From: Mageeibacillus sp. UBA5442
Lineage (GTDB): Bacteria; Bacillota; Clostridia; Saccharofermentanales; DTU023
Length of the DNA stretch: 23,119 nt
Assembly (NCBI GenBank): GCA_002427475.1
Contig: DIRG01000013.1
Location: 2,872-25,990, forward strand
Reading direction: 5' to 3'
Part shown: piece by piece, positions 7,353 to 15,112 of the stretch
How positions within the stretch are numbered: the first letter of the stretch is position 1
Layout of the letters: every line of letters starts with the position of its first letter
Position numbers and translations under genes: made by a program
The notes under the pieces: model-generated
Seen by the model: only the letters and a program-made list of their open reading frames with translations
The model's database searches: none
What the model was told of the DNA's origin: nothing

Positions 7353-7559
7353 ATGAAAACAGTTGATGCACGTGGACTATCTTGTCCCGAACCTGTCTTT
7401 TTAACTAAACAAGCATTGGATGCAGGCGAATATCCCTTCGCAGTCGTTGTCGATGATACGACACCTCTGGAGAACATAAAGCGCTATGCAAATCTTAATA
7501 AGCAAACTATCGAAGTTGCTGAGGCTGATGGCGAGTACACCATTACCTTTGTAAAGTAA
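7353..7559 (+). CDS. Stand-alone TusA/YedF-type sulfur/selenium carrier
   Basis: A 68-residue protein made of a single TusA domain. The signature DARGLSCPEPVFLTKQAL has Cys11 in the CPxP motif, the residue that carries persulfide (or perselenide) in this family. In many selenium-using bacteria the corresponding protein YedF is about 200 residues, with a second DsrE-like domain; that second half is missing here and no remnant of it follows. ATG at 7353 has AAGGA seven bases upstream, overlapping the end of yedE. Position directly after the transporter and before the DUF3343 gene suggests that it relays Se or S from the membrane towards SelD. Whether selenium or sulfur is carried cannot be read from sequence. 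Confidence 0.88.
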   Translation: MKTVDARGLSCPEPVFLTKQALDAGEYPFAVVVDDTTPLENIKRYANLNKQTIEVAEADGEYTITFVK

Positions 7560-7577
7560 GATAGTATACTCACGGCT

Positions 7578-7608
7578 GGGCAGGTTGACAAGTTCTATCA
7601 ACCTGCCC
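7578..7608 (+). other. Perfect 11-bp intercistronic hairpin
   Basis: GGGCAGGTTGA (7578-7588) and TCAACCTGCCC (7598-7608) pair perfectly around a nine-base loop. No run of T follows on either strand, so a simple terminator is unlikely. It lies between the TusA-like gene and the DUF3343 gene, ending 13 bases before the latter's start codon; an RNA processing or stability element, or a control on the next start, is possible. Confidence 0.6.
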
Positions 7609-7621
7609 ACAATGTTAGCTG

Positions 7622-7861
7622 ATGAAATATGTAGCGACTTTTTATACCCATTTTGGTGCTTTTACTTTCCACAAGCGCCTTCAAGAACTTGGCGATGATT
7701 CAGCCAAGTTAATTGCTGCTCCGCGCAAAATCAGTGTATCCTGTGGAACCGCGGTCAGTTTCACTCATCAATTTGATCCGCAAATAATGGCTGACGAAGA
7801 TACAGAAGCCGCCTACATTGTTAAAGACGATGAATTCGAGATGGTTTATCACAACGAATAG
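7622..7861 (+). CDS. DUF3343 family, putative Se/S carrier-like protein
   Basis: A 79-residue protein of the DUF3343 family, which Pfam describes as putative Se/S carrier-like. The match rests on length, the start KYVATFYTHFGAFTFHKRL (a ferredoxin-like beta-alpha opening), and the APRKISVSCGTAVSF stretch with the conserved Cys41. These genes recur next to yedE, yedF and selD in selenium-using bacteria, and that is the setting here. The biochemical role is unproven; persulfide or perselenide handling through Cys41 is inferred. No Shine-Dalgarno sequence is seen before ATG 7622, which lies just after the 7578-7608 hairpin, so expression may depend on the upstream genes. It may form an operon yedE-tusA-DUF3343, with selA having its own promoter. 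Confidence 0.8.
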   Translation: MKYVATFYTHFGAFTFHKRLQELGDDSAKLIAAPRKISVSCGTAVSFTHQFDPQIMADEDTEAAYIVKDDEFEMVYHNE

Positions 7862-7933
7862 CTCACTTCTCTATCGAAACAGGCTTTTTCCCGGATTTCT
7901 ATTCACAATTCCAACTGAACAACAGTCACTATT

Positions 7934-7942
7934 TGGTACAAT
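7934..7942 (+). promoter_or_regulatory. Candidate extended -10 promoter of selAB
   Basis: TGG-TACAAT (7934-7942) is an extended -10 box (TGn before a 5 of 6 TATAAT match), 43 bases before the selA start. CTGAAC (7915-7920, 16 bases upstream of TACAAT) is a weak -35, which an extended -10 can tolerate. An inverted repeat CTAT-N7-ATAG (7960-7974) lies in the short leader. Confidence 0.45.
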
Positions 7943-7985
7943 GTAAAGTAATTATTTAACTATCTTAGCCATAGAGGAGTTTTGT

Positions 7986-9377
7986 ATGACAATCATTTCC
8001 AGTCCCCGAGATTTACCTCAGCTTGACGAATTTATTGAATATGAAGAACTACAAGAGCTAAAGGATCGATATGGTCGCGCCCCTGTTCTTGAATCCAGTC
8101 GTATCTGTATCGACAATCTGCGCCAAAGACTTCTGCAAGGAGCAGCTAGTGAAAGTACAGATTCTTTACTGGCTGCAGTTTTTGAACATGTTAACCTAAG
8201 TCAAAGTCCCAAACTGCGACGAGTTCTAAATGTCACCGGTACCATTTTGCACACCAACTTAGGACGTGCTCCCCTCGCCCAAGCCGCAGCTGACGCAGTC
8301 GCAGAAATCGTCTCTTCCTATAGCAATTTGGAATACGATCTCGATAGTGGGAAAAGAGGCTATCGCACTACTTCTATTGAGAAGATGATGCAGGATATTT
8401 TTGGAGTTGAGGCGGCTGTGGTCGTGAACAACAATGCTGCGGGAGTATTGTTGACGCTAGCTGCCATAGCTCGAGATAAAGAAGTTATTGTTTCGCGCGG
8501 TGAACTGGTCGAGATCGGCGGTTCTTTCCGTATACCGGAAGTAATGAGCGAAAGTGGCGCCAAATTAAGGGAGATCGGCACCACCAATAAGACACATCTT
8601 AAAGATTATCGCAACGCCATCAACGAAGAAACAGCTGCCTTGTTAAAAGTGCATCGTAGTAACTTCCTCTTAGAGGGCTTTACTTCCGAAGTTTCTATTC
8701 AAGATTTACAGCTTTTAGCGGAAGAAACAGGTCTACCCTTAATTTATGACCTGGGGAGCGGTTCTTTTTCTGAGGCATTGGGAGCGGTGCTGCCCAACGA
8801 GCCTACAGTTAAGGAAGCTATTGACACAGGAGTGGATCTCATCCTTTTCTCCGGCGATAAGCTCTTCGGTGGTCCGCAAGCCGGCTTTATCTTAGGTCGG
8901 GAAAAGTATATCGCCAAGATCAAATATCATCCCTTACTGCGTCCCCTGCGCGTAGATAAGATGACTCTCGCTGCTTTAGAAGCGACTTTGCGGCTTTACG
9001 CCGACCCGAACAAGGCGAGAGAGAACATTCCTTTGCTTCAGATGACTTTGATTGACCTTGAAGAACTGAGAGAACGCAGTTCACGACTACTCGCTCGTTT
9101 GCAGGAACACGGCATCGTGGCCTCTCTGGAAGAGAGCTCATCTGTCTTAGGCGGAGGTTCATCGCCCGGAGTGCAGCTTCCCTCCTACAATGTAGTTGTG
9201 ACACCAGCCAGCAGTCAATCAGCTCAAAAGCTCGATAGCGCTTTACATCAGGCGGAGACTCCGGTAATAGCGCGCATTGTAAGAGAACGTCTGCATTTTG
9301 ACTTGAGAACTATTAGAGCTGAAGAAGATGAAGACTTAGGCTCTATTCTGCTTAACGTGTTAAAAGAGGACAAGTAA
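7986..9377 (+). CDS. selA: L-seryl-tRNA(Sec) selenium transferase (selenocysteine synthase)
   Basis: SelA converts Ser-tRNA(Sec) to Sec-tRNA(Sec) with selenophosphate, using PLP. At 463 residues it has the normal length. The N-terminal tRNA-binding region is followed by LNVTGTILHTNLGRAPLA (81-98), the NNNAAGVLLTLAA cofactor loop, and the PLP lysine Lys292 in LFSGDKLFGGPQAG. All are hallmarks of bacterial SelA. ATG at 7986 follows GAGGAG by six bases. The stop TAA shares its last base with the ATG of selB, so the two genes are translationally coupled, as is usual for selAB. Its product serves the UGA codons of selD, grdA and grdB in this window. Confidence 0.97.
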   Translation: MTIISSPRDLPQLDEFIEYEELQELKDRYGRAPVLESSRICIDNLRQRLLQGAASESTDSLLAAVFEHVNLSQSPKLRRVLNVTGTILHTNLGRAPLAQAAADAVAEIVSSYSNLEYDLDSGKRGYRTTSIEKMMQDIFGVEAAVVVNNNAAGVLLTLAAIARDKEVIVSRGELVEIGGSFRIPEVMSESGAKLREIGTTNKTHLKDYRNAINEETAALLKVHRSNFLLEGFTSEVSIQDLQLLAEETGLPLIYDLGSGSFSEALGAVLPNEPTVKEAIDTGVDLILFSGDKLFGGPQAGFILGREKYIAKIKYHPLLRPLRVDKMTLAALEATLRLYADPNKARENIPLLQMTLIDLEELRERSSRLLARLQEHGIVASLEESSSVLGGGSSPGVQLPSYNVVVTPASSQSAQKLDSALHQAETPVIARIVRERLHFDLRTIRAEEDEDLGSILLNVLKEDK

Positions 9378-11275
9378 TGAGCAATAACGTAATTATTGGC
9401 ACAGCGGGCCATGTTGATCATGGAAAAACCTCGCTCATCAGTGCTTTGACAGAAATTGATACCGACAGGTTGCGCGAAGAAAAAGAGCGCGGCATCACTA
9501 TTGAGCTTGGCTTCGCCTATCTGGATCTCCCGGATGGAAAGCGAGCCGGAATTATTGATGTCCCCGGACACGAGCGCTTCGTTAGCAACATGCTGGCCGG
9601 TGCCGGCGGAATTGATATTGCGCTCTTAGTTGTAGCAGCTGATGAGGGTGTAATGCCGCAAACGCTGGAGCATCTGGGGATTCTGCACTTATTAGGTATC
9701 AAACAAGGACTGATTGCTCTAACAAAGATTGATCTGGTTGATCAGGAATGGCTGGAGCTGGCTGAAGAAGATTTACGCGAACAGATTGCGGGCACCTTCC
9801 TCGAAAATGCAGATATTTTTCACGTCTCTTCCAGAAGTGGACAAGGGGTGGCGGAACTGAGACAGGCTTTAATCGCAGCTGTCACTAGCGCCGATGAGAA
9901 AAAGCTCTCAGTCCCCTTCCGTTTACCAATCGACCGCGTCTTTACACTGAGCGGAATAGGCACAGTCGTCACGGGGACTTTAATTGAAGGAAAACTGGCA
10001 ACAGGTGACGATGTAGAACTCTACCCTCAAGAAGAAAAGGTTCGTGTGCGCTCCGTGCAGGTTCATGATGAGACCGTGCCTGAGGCGCAAGCAGGGCAAA
10101 GAGTTGCCGTTAATCTATCCGGCACCAAGAAAGATGAAGTGGAACGAGGTAATATCCTAGCAGCCAGTGGCTCCCTCTATCCTTCGTATATTCTCGATGT
10201 AGACTTAAGAGCCTTGAGGCACAGCCGCTTCCAAATTGAAAACGGCATGCGCGTCCATTTATACCATGCATCCAGAGAATTGCTGGGCCGCGTGGTTCTT
10301 CTCGATCGCGACCTCCTGGAAAAGGGCGAAAGCACCTTTGCACAGTTGCGACTGGAAGAGCAAACCTACATTAAATATGGCGATCATTTTGTCATCCGCT
10401 TTTATTCTCCCGTCGAGACTATAGGCGGTGGGATCGTTCTGGACCCGATGGCTAACAAACGCAAGCGCTACAGCCAAATGGATGACTTCGATATAATGCG
10501 CTCGGAAGACGCCACAGAAAGGTTAAACCTTTTACTGAAAAACAGCGCCTTACGTTTCACTCCTTTGAATGAACTCTATTATCGAGCAGGAATTCTATCT
10601 GCTGATGGTCAAAGACATCTTGAGACCTTAGTCCAACGCTCTGAAGCCTTGCAGCTCAACGAGCAAACTGCCCTCCATATATCGGCAATGGAAGTCTTGG
10701 CACAGAAGTGTAGCGATATTTTACATGATTTCCATCAAAGGCTGCCGCTCGAACGAGGTGTGAAACGCGAATCTCTACGCACACAGCTACTTCCGCGAGC
10801 ACAACTACAGGTTTCCGATCGCGTTATAGATGAGCTGGTTAATCTCGAATATATCGAAGACAGAGGGGGGCTGATTGCTTTGCGCAGTCACTCCGCCGCT
10901 TTATCGCCAGAAGAAGAGGAGCTCATTGCTGAACTCAGTAGTCGTTATCAGACTGAGGGCTTCTCCCCTACTGCAACCGATGATTTGATTGCCGAATATG
11001 ACAAGAAATATAAGCTAGATCAAATTCTGTCGCGGATGCTAAGTGACGGCATCTTAATTCGCCTCACAGAGCAGATTTTGATGCACCATGAATATGTAGA
11101 AAAAGCTTACGAACAAGTTAGAAAAGATGTCGACGAGCGCGGATCAGTTGCACTCGCCGACTTCCGGGATGAGATCGAAACTACTCGTAAATACGCTATT
11201 GCTATCCTCGAATATTTCGACCGCATGAAGTTTACTCAGTTGAGCGGAGATGTACGGGTTTTACTTAGGAAGTAA
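9377..11275 (+). CDS. selB: Selenocysteine-specific elongation factor SelB
   Basis: SelB is the GTP-dependent factor that carries Sec-tRNA(Sec) to a UGA codon marked by a SECIS hairpin. The 632-residue length is typical. The G domain shows GHVDHGKTSL (11-20), DVPGHE (61-66) and TKID (116-119); then come three beta-barrel domains (for example VFTLSGIGTVVTGTLIEGKL) and a C-terminal array of winged helices that bind the SECIS RNA, here from about residue 370 to the end. The start overlaps the selA stop by one base. The last 15 bases overlap the 3' end of the convergent DUF2156 gene, and no terminator is present there, so transcripts of selAB and of the grd operon tail may run into each other. 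Confidence 0.97.
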   Translation: MSNNVIIGTAGHVDHGKTSLISALTEIDTDRLREEKERGITIELGFAYLDLPDGKRAGIIDVPGHERFVSNMLAGAGGIDIALLVVAADEGVMPQTLEHLGILHLLGIKQGLIALTKIDLVDQEWLELAEEDLREQIAGTFLENADIFHVSSRSGQGVAELRQALIAAVTSADEKKLSVPFRLPIDRVFTLSGIGTVVTGTLIEGKLATGDDVELYPQEEKVRVRSVQVHDETVPEAQAGQRVAVNLSGTKKDEVERGNILAASGSLYPSYILDVDLRALRHSRFQIENGMRVHLYHASRELLGRVVLLDRDLLEKGESTFAQLRLEEQTYIKYGDHFVIRFYSPVETIGGGIVLDPMANKRKRYSQMDDFDIMRSEDATERLNLLLKNSALRFTPLNELYYRAGILSADGQRHLETLVQRSEALQLNEQTALHISAMEVLAQKCSDILHDFHQRLPLERGVKRESLRTQLLPRAQLQVSDRVIDELVNLEYIEDRGGLIALRSHSAALSPEEEELIAELSSRYQTEGFSPTATDDLIAEYDKKYKLDQILSRMLSDGILIRLTEQILMHHEYVEKAYEQVRKDVDERGSVALADFRDEIETTRKYAIAILEYFDRMKFTQLSGDVRVLLRK

Positions 11276-12163
11276 ATTCCTCACAGTATATTTTTTAACT
11301 AGCCAGATAGGGTTGTAGGAGAGCTTGGACTTACGCAAGCCGGGATCTCCTGCGTCATCTTCTCTGTTGACGTAGGCAATGCCTTCCTTAGCAAATTCGC
11401 GGATAAAGCTAGTCATCAGAACCTGATATGCACCGCGATAATCAGTGTTGGCCTTCTCGACGTGCACATAGAGCGTGTCGCCGTCGTACTCTCCTAAGGA
11501 GAAGCCAACCATTAGGTCGTCCTCAGCATATAATGCTGCTCCGAAGGCGCGATACAATTCCATGTTATCCAGCACTTCATGAATCTTCTCGGCCTCATCC
11601 AAAGCAGCAGCTGTCGCTTCAGTATCTTCTTCAACGTAGCGGTCCAAGAATTGGTGAATTTCGGGAAGCATGGCTTCATCTATAAGCTTAAAACTGCTAT
11701 ACGGATACAAGCGATTAAAGCGGTTAATGTTATTTCTAGTGGAGCGATGGATTCTTCCCTTTAGCCCTAATATATCTTCAACCTCATAGAGGTAATCGAA
11801 GTAATCTCTTTCCTCGCAGACATCCATCTCGGCATAGAAAGATTCCAATATCTCCAGGTCGCTTTCGCCCACAATGCAATATTGAAGCTCGCCGTCGCCC
11901 TCACAGGAATCGCAATACTCCTGAATAAGTCGCATACCTTCTTCCCTGTCGCCACCTAACGGGACAGTAAAAGAGCATTCATCATCAAAGATGCGCAGAC
12001 GGAAAATGAGATTTCCGGCTCCAAAGGCATATTCATACTCAAAAGCGTCACGCCAGATGTAAGTACCGCCTATTGTCCAGTCGCAAAGCCGTTGAGGATG
12101 CAGCTCCAAATAGGGTGCAATTTCCGGAATTGTGTCAAGTGTTAGTTTCTTAAATTCAAGCAT
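11261..12163 (-). CDS. DUF2156 (phosphatidylglycerol lysyltransferase-like) protein
   Basis: A 300-residue soluble protein of the DUF2156 type, which has a doubled GNAT fold related to the C-terminal domain of MprF-type lysyltransferases and FemX-like enzymes. Support comes from the start LEFKKLTLDTIPEIAPYL, the YLYEVEDILGLKGR segment followed by the RNNINRF stretch, and the GNAT-like core GALYAEDDLMVGFSLGEY and HVEKANTDYRGAYQVL. No membrane segments are seen, unlike full MprF. The acyl or aminoacyl substrate is unknown. It follows grdD by 67 bases across a terminator-like hairpin, and no Shine-Dalgarno precedes its ATG, so expression may be low or depend on readthrough. No link to glycine reduction is evident beyond position. 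Confidence 0.75.
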   Translation of the reverse strand: MLEFKKLTLDTIPEIAPYLELHPQRLCDWTIGGTYIWRDAFEYEYAFGAGNLIFRLRIFDDECSFTVPLGGDREEGMRLIQEYCDSCEGDGELQYCIVGESDLEILESFYAEMDVCEERDYFDYLYEVEDILGLKGRIHRSTRNNINRFNRLYPYSSFKLIDEAMLPEIHQFLDRYVEEDTEATAAALDEAEKIHEVLDNMELYRAFGAALYAEDDLMVGFSLGEYDGDTLYVHVEKANTDYRGAYQVLMTSFIREFAKEGIAYVNREDDAGDPGLRKSKLSYNPIWLVKKYTVRNLLPK

Positions 12164-12179
12164 AATAATCGCAAAGATA

Positions 12180-12211
12180 GCGAAGTCCCCTTAACAACAA
12201 AGGGACTTCGC
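12180..12211 (-). terminator. Terminator-like hairpin after the grd operon
   Basis: On the minus strand GCGAAGTCCC and GGGACTTCGC pair perfectly over ten bases, with AT extensions on the loop side. A TATCTTTG stretch follows, which is only mildly T-rich, so termination is probably partial. It lies between grdD and the DUF2156 gene. Confidence 0.6.
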
Positions 12212-12230
12212 CAATAAATAGTGCCGGGCA

Positions 12231-13388
12231 CTAATCTTCGCTGATATACCCCGCCTTCCGCAGGATTTCCTCGGCCGCTTCTGCCTTGGCTTCTGACACC
12301 ATGACGACCGGGCCTGTACAACCCATTCCGCTCTGAGCGTAAATATTCTCTCGCCATAGATTGTGAACTGCATCATCCAGATCCAAGACTTCGATGCCGC
12401 TGATCTCGTAGGTAACTACTTCCGTTGGCGGAGCTGCGACTTCTTCTTCCGGCTCTTGCTTCGCCGACTTGGCCTGACGTTCTGCTAAGATCTCCTTCAG
12501 GCCGGCTTCATTAGCCATTTCCATTTCCTTTTTATAGACTTCCACTAATTTGCCCTTTGCCATGGCAGCTGCATAGCGGATTGCGCCTGCAATCAGGCTC
12601 GAACCGGAAGCTCGTGAAATGATGTGCACGATTCCTTTCATGCCTTCACCGACGCCGGGGCCGTAGCCTTCACCGACTGTTTCATAAGTACCGCCGGAAG
12701 AGTAGGCAGACAACATTTTAACAATGACGTTGCCGCTGAGAGAGTCCGTCACGAGGACATCCTGTGAGCCGAGCAAAACATCGTTGCCGCGCATTACAAC
12801 TCCGCCGTCAGTCCGCTTTGAACGTGCGGCTGTAAAGGGGTAGCCTTTGTCACTGAGCTTCTTCAAAATCATCTCAGTTTGGCGGGCTCCGTCGAGATTG
12901 AGTATGCCGACTTGCGGCTTCTCGATACCGTAGGCCTTTGCTGTCGCTATTCCGGCGATTGCCCCCTTAACCATTGCCTCTACACGATCTGTAGCTGCCG
13001 TTCCGGTGGTTGTTGCCAAGAAATAGCTGCGACCTGTTGCGGGGGCGGCTACGCGACCCACGGTGGCGACTCCGATCGGGAAAGGATAATGCATCGCTAC
13101 TGCGGCATCAGCTTTTCCTTCTTGCAACAGTTTCTCCATCACATCAAGACAGTCATCAGCACAGTCTGAAGGTACAGTTTCTACACCTTCAGCTTCGATA
13201 GTTCCGATATAGATTACTTCGATACCGTCTTGCGCTGCTTCCAGGCAAGCGGCCATTACGTTTTCTTCGCCATGTTCAGATCCGATGCCGGTTACTGCGA
13301 TTCTTACACTCTTTCCGAAAGAACCTGTTTCAATACCCTGCGCAATCTCTTCGAAAACACTGGCAATTTCTCTTTTGATATCCGTCAT
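12231..13388 (-). CDS. grdD: Glycine reductase complex protein C, subunit GrdD
   Basis: GrdD is the smaller subunit of protein C, a PlsX-like protein that takes the acetyl group from the GrdA-bound intermediate and releases acetyl phosphate. Translation from ATG 13388 gives 385 residues starting MTDIKREIASVF; this start has AGGTGA five bases upstream and lies four bases after the grdC stop, whereas the longer frame from 13442 would overlap grdC by 50 bases. PlsX-like segments include ILNLDGARQTEMILKKL and DVLVTDSLSGNVIVKMLSAY. Cys357 in SGMGCTGP corresponds to the cysteine near position 359 reported as the active residue in the Eubacterium acidaminophilum protein. A Glu/Pro/Ala-rich linker (about 305-323) separates it from the main domain. 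This is the last grd gene; a hairpin follows. Confidence 0.95.
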   Translation of the reverse strand: MTDIKREIASVFEEIAQGIETGSFGKSVRIAVTGIGSEHGEENVMAACLEAAQDGIEVIYIGTIEAEGVETVPSDCADDCLDVMEKLLQEGKADAAVAMHYPFPIGVATVGRVAAPATGRSYFLATTTGTAATDRVEAMVKGAIAGIATAKAYGIEKPQVGILNLDGARQTEMILKKLSDKGYPFTAARSKRTDGGVVMRGNDVLLGSQDVLVTDSLSGNVIVKMLSAYSSGGTYETVGEGYGPGVGEGMKGIVHIISRASGSSLIAGAIRYAAAMAKGKLVEVYKKEMEMANEAGLKEILAERQAKSAKQEPEEEVAAPPTEVVTYEISGIEVLDLDDAVHNLWRENIYAQSGMGCTGPVVMVSEAKAEAAEEILRKAGYISED

Positions 13389-13392
13389 GGAA

Positions 13393-14931
13393 TCACCTGC
13401 TTTCCAGCAAGCTGGAAGCAAAGTCACGCAATGATTCGGCAATCAATCCGCGAATCTCATCACGCGAGACTGTTCCTGCTGCTTCTTCTATACCTTCATT
13501 AGCCTGAACGACGAAAGAGATACCGTCGAAGAGGTTGGTCAGACGTCCTAGGAAGAGAGAGCCTTTTCCGACGATCATAATCTTGCTCATATTGCCTTCC
13601 AAGATTTCATGTCTACCATGACCCAGATAAGGCACACCTGAAGGAATATGACCTTGAGTTGGAGCAAAGCCAACTACACCGTGTTTAGCGACGAAATCGT
13701 TCAATTCTTTACGATCCAGATCGCCACGTCTGACGGCTAAGGCGCCAATCATCTTCATATTTGACTGCGGTACGTCTCCGGCTCCGGCTGGTTTGGTGAC
13801 GTCAGGGTTCTGCATCTCAGGAGAGAATTTGTCGATATCGGTAATGCGCAAGCCTGCTTTTTCTATAGGATCGACTACCAAGGATGCGATTACGTTCTGA
13901 GGAGAGCTGCCGGTTCCGACATTATGTTTTCCCTGGATGTCAAGATTAATTTCCGGGTTAACGCCGTCATTGGCAGAGATGATAACAGCAAATCCACCCA
14001 AGACATCTTCCAAAATAGGGAGATCCTTCTTGACGTGTTCTTTGCCGTTCATACCTAGTTTGGCTGTACTGCCACCGGCTGTCACTGCTACACAGTTGAA
14101 GGTTCCGGCTTTAACCAGAGAGGCAGCCAGAGTTAGAGCGTGAGAAGGTGCGGCACAGAAACCACGAGTGTCAGATCCTGTAGCGTTGTCCATACCTACC
14201 ATTTCTGCGGTAGCTTTCGCGAAGTTACCGCCGCCACGCTGGTTCATGTCACCGCAGGCTTCTTCAGAACAATCAATAACGTAGTCGACTTCGCTGGCAT
14301 CCACCCCTGCGTCTTTGAGGGCATAGAGTAGAGACAGTGCACTTGAAGCTTTAGAGACCAAGTTTTCCAACATTACATGTGCTGAAAGGTTCTCATCAAT
14401 GCTATGGGCACGCTTGACACAGCCGACTAATTTCCCTCCTGAATAAAGAGGCTCGCCTGCTTGTTCATTGACGTATTTCTCAATCTCAGCGAGCTCCACG
14501 CCTTCATGAATGCGGTTGAGGATATGCTCAGTAATGATCTCGTCTTTGGCTAGTTCCGGTTTATATTTTTCTACAAAAGATTTTTCCAGATAAAGCAGTT
14601 CAAATTCATCACTGGCCTGAACCAGGAGATAGAATTCTTCCTGAGGCATGATTTCGCCGAATTTGCCGTATCTGTCGTTTATAGGGCTGGCTTTGTCATA
14701 CCAAGGAAACTCGACTTCTTCTAAAATTTCCGGTGTATAATTTCCGATATAAACCTGGTTCGGATAATAGGCACAAACCTGCTCATAAGAACGAATGTGA
14801 TCTCCCAATTTTTTCAGATATTCAGATTCAGGGTTTACAATACGCTCCGTTGTCTGAGTTGTTCCATTTTGCAGGATCATATCCGGTACATGGACCATAG
14901 GATATCCTGTGCCTCTAATTACACTATTCAT
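13393..14931 (-). CDS. grdC: Glycine reductase complex protein C, subunit GrdC
   Basis: GrdC is the larger subunit of protein C, related to FabH-type 3-ketoacyl synthases, and works with GrdD to turn the carboxymethylseleno intermediate into acetyl phosphate. The start at ATG 14931 (MNSVIRGTGYPMVHVPDMIL) gives 512 residues, the family length; the alternative GTG at 14952 contains the ribosome site AAAGGTGG and is rejected. Thiolase-fold features include YVIDCSEEACGDMNQRGGG, the cysteine segment TGSDTRGFCAAPSHALTLAA (Cys259) and VAVTAGGSTAKLGMNGKEH. It ends with TGA, the only gene here besides selD to do so. A terminator-like hairpin and a hairpin-rich leader separate it from grdA, suggesting separate control of protein C. 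Confidence 0.96.
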   Translation of the reverse strand: MNSVIRGTGYPMVHVPDMILQNGTTQTTERIVNPESEYLKKLGDHIRSYEQVCAYYPNQVYIGNYTPEILEEVEFPWYDKASPINDRYGKFGEIMPQEEFYLLVQASDEFELLYLEKSFVEKYKPELAKDEIITEHILNRIHEGVELAEIEKYVNEQAGEPLYSGGKLVGCVKRAHSIDENLSAHVMLENLVSKASSALSLLYALKDAGVDASEVDYVIDCSEEACGDMNQRGGGNFAKATAEMVGMDNATGSDTRGFCAAPSHALTLAASLVKAGTFNCVAVTAGGSTAKLGMNGKEHVKKDLPILEDVLGGFAVIISANDGVNPEINLDIQGKHNVGTGSSPQNVIASLVVDPIEKAGLRITDIDKFSPEMQNPDVTKPAGAGDVPQSNMKMIGALAVRRGDLDRKELNDFVAKHGVVGFAPTQGHIPSGVPYLGHGRHEILEGNMSKIMIVGKGSLFLGRLTNLFDGISFVVQANEGIEEAAGTVSRDEIRGLIAESLRDFASSLLESR

Positions 14932-15040
14932 ATTAATAGTTCCACCTTTCACAAAATAAAGTTTTTATTTGAATCCGGCTTTCCGGTTGATTCTATTTGT
15001 ATAAATTGCTTTCTAGCATGATTTACGATAATAATTTGCT

Positions 15041-15089
15041 AAAAAGAAAGCCTCGAATTCACTACCTAATTAAGGAGCTTATCCGAGGC
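15041..15089 (-). terminator. Terminator or attenuator between grdA and grdC
   Basis: On the minus strand GCCTCG pairs with CGAGGC (outer stem 15050-15055 with 15084-15089), with further pairing of CTCCT and AGGTAG inside, and is followed at once by TTTCTTTTT. That is a typical intrinsic terminator shape. Because grdC has no clear promoter of its own, partial readthrough is likely. Confidence 0.7.
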
Positions 15090-15112
15090 GTCTTTTATCA
15101 CATGTTCGATTA

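Noticed and set aside
13393..13395. grdC terminal TGA as a selenocysteine codon
   Set aside because: GrdC already has its full family length, the downstream frame reads unfamiliar sequence, and the grdD ribosome site and start overlap this point.
13389..13442. Longer grdD start at 13442
   Set aside because: It would overlap grdC by 50 bases; ATG 13388 has its own ribosome site and gives the family N terminus.
14932..14952. GTG start of grdC at 14952
   Set aside because: The codons after it are the ribosome binding site AAAGGTGG; homologous sequence begins at MNSVIRG.
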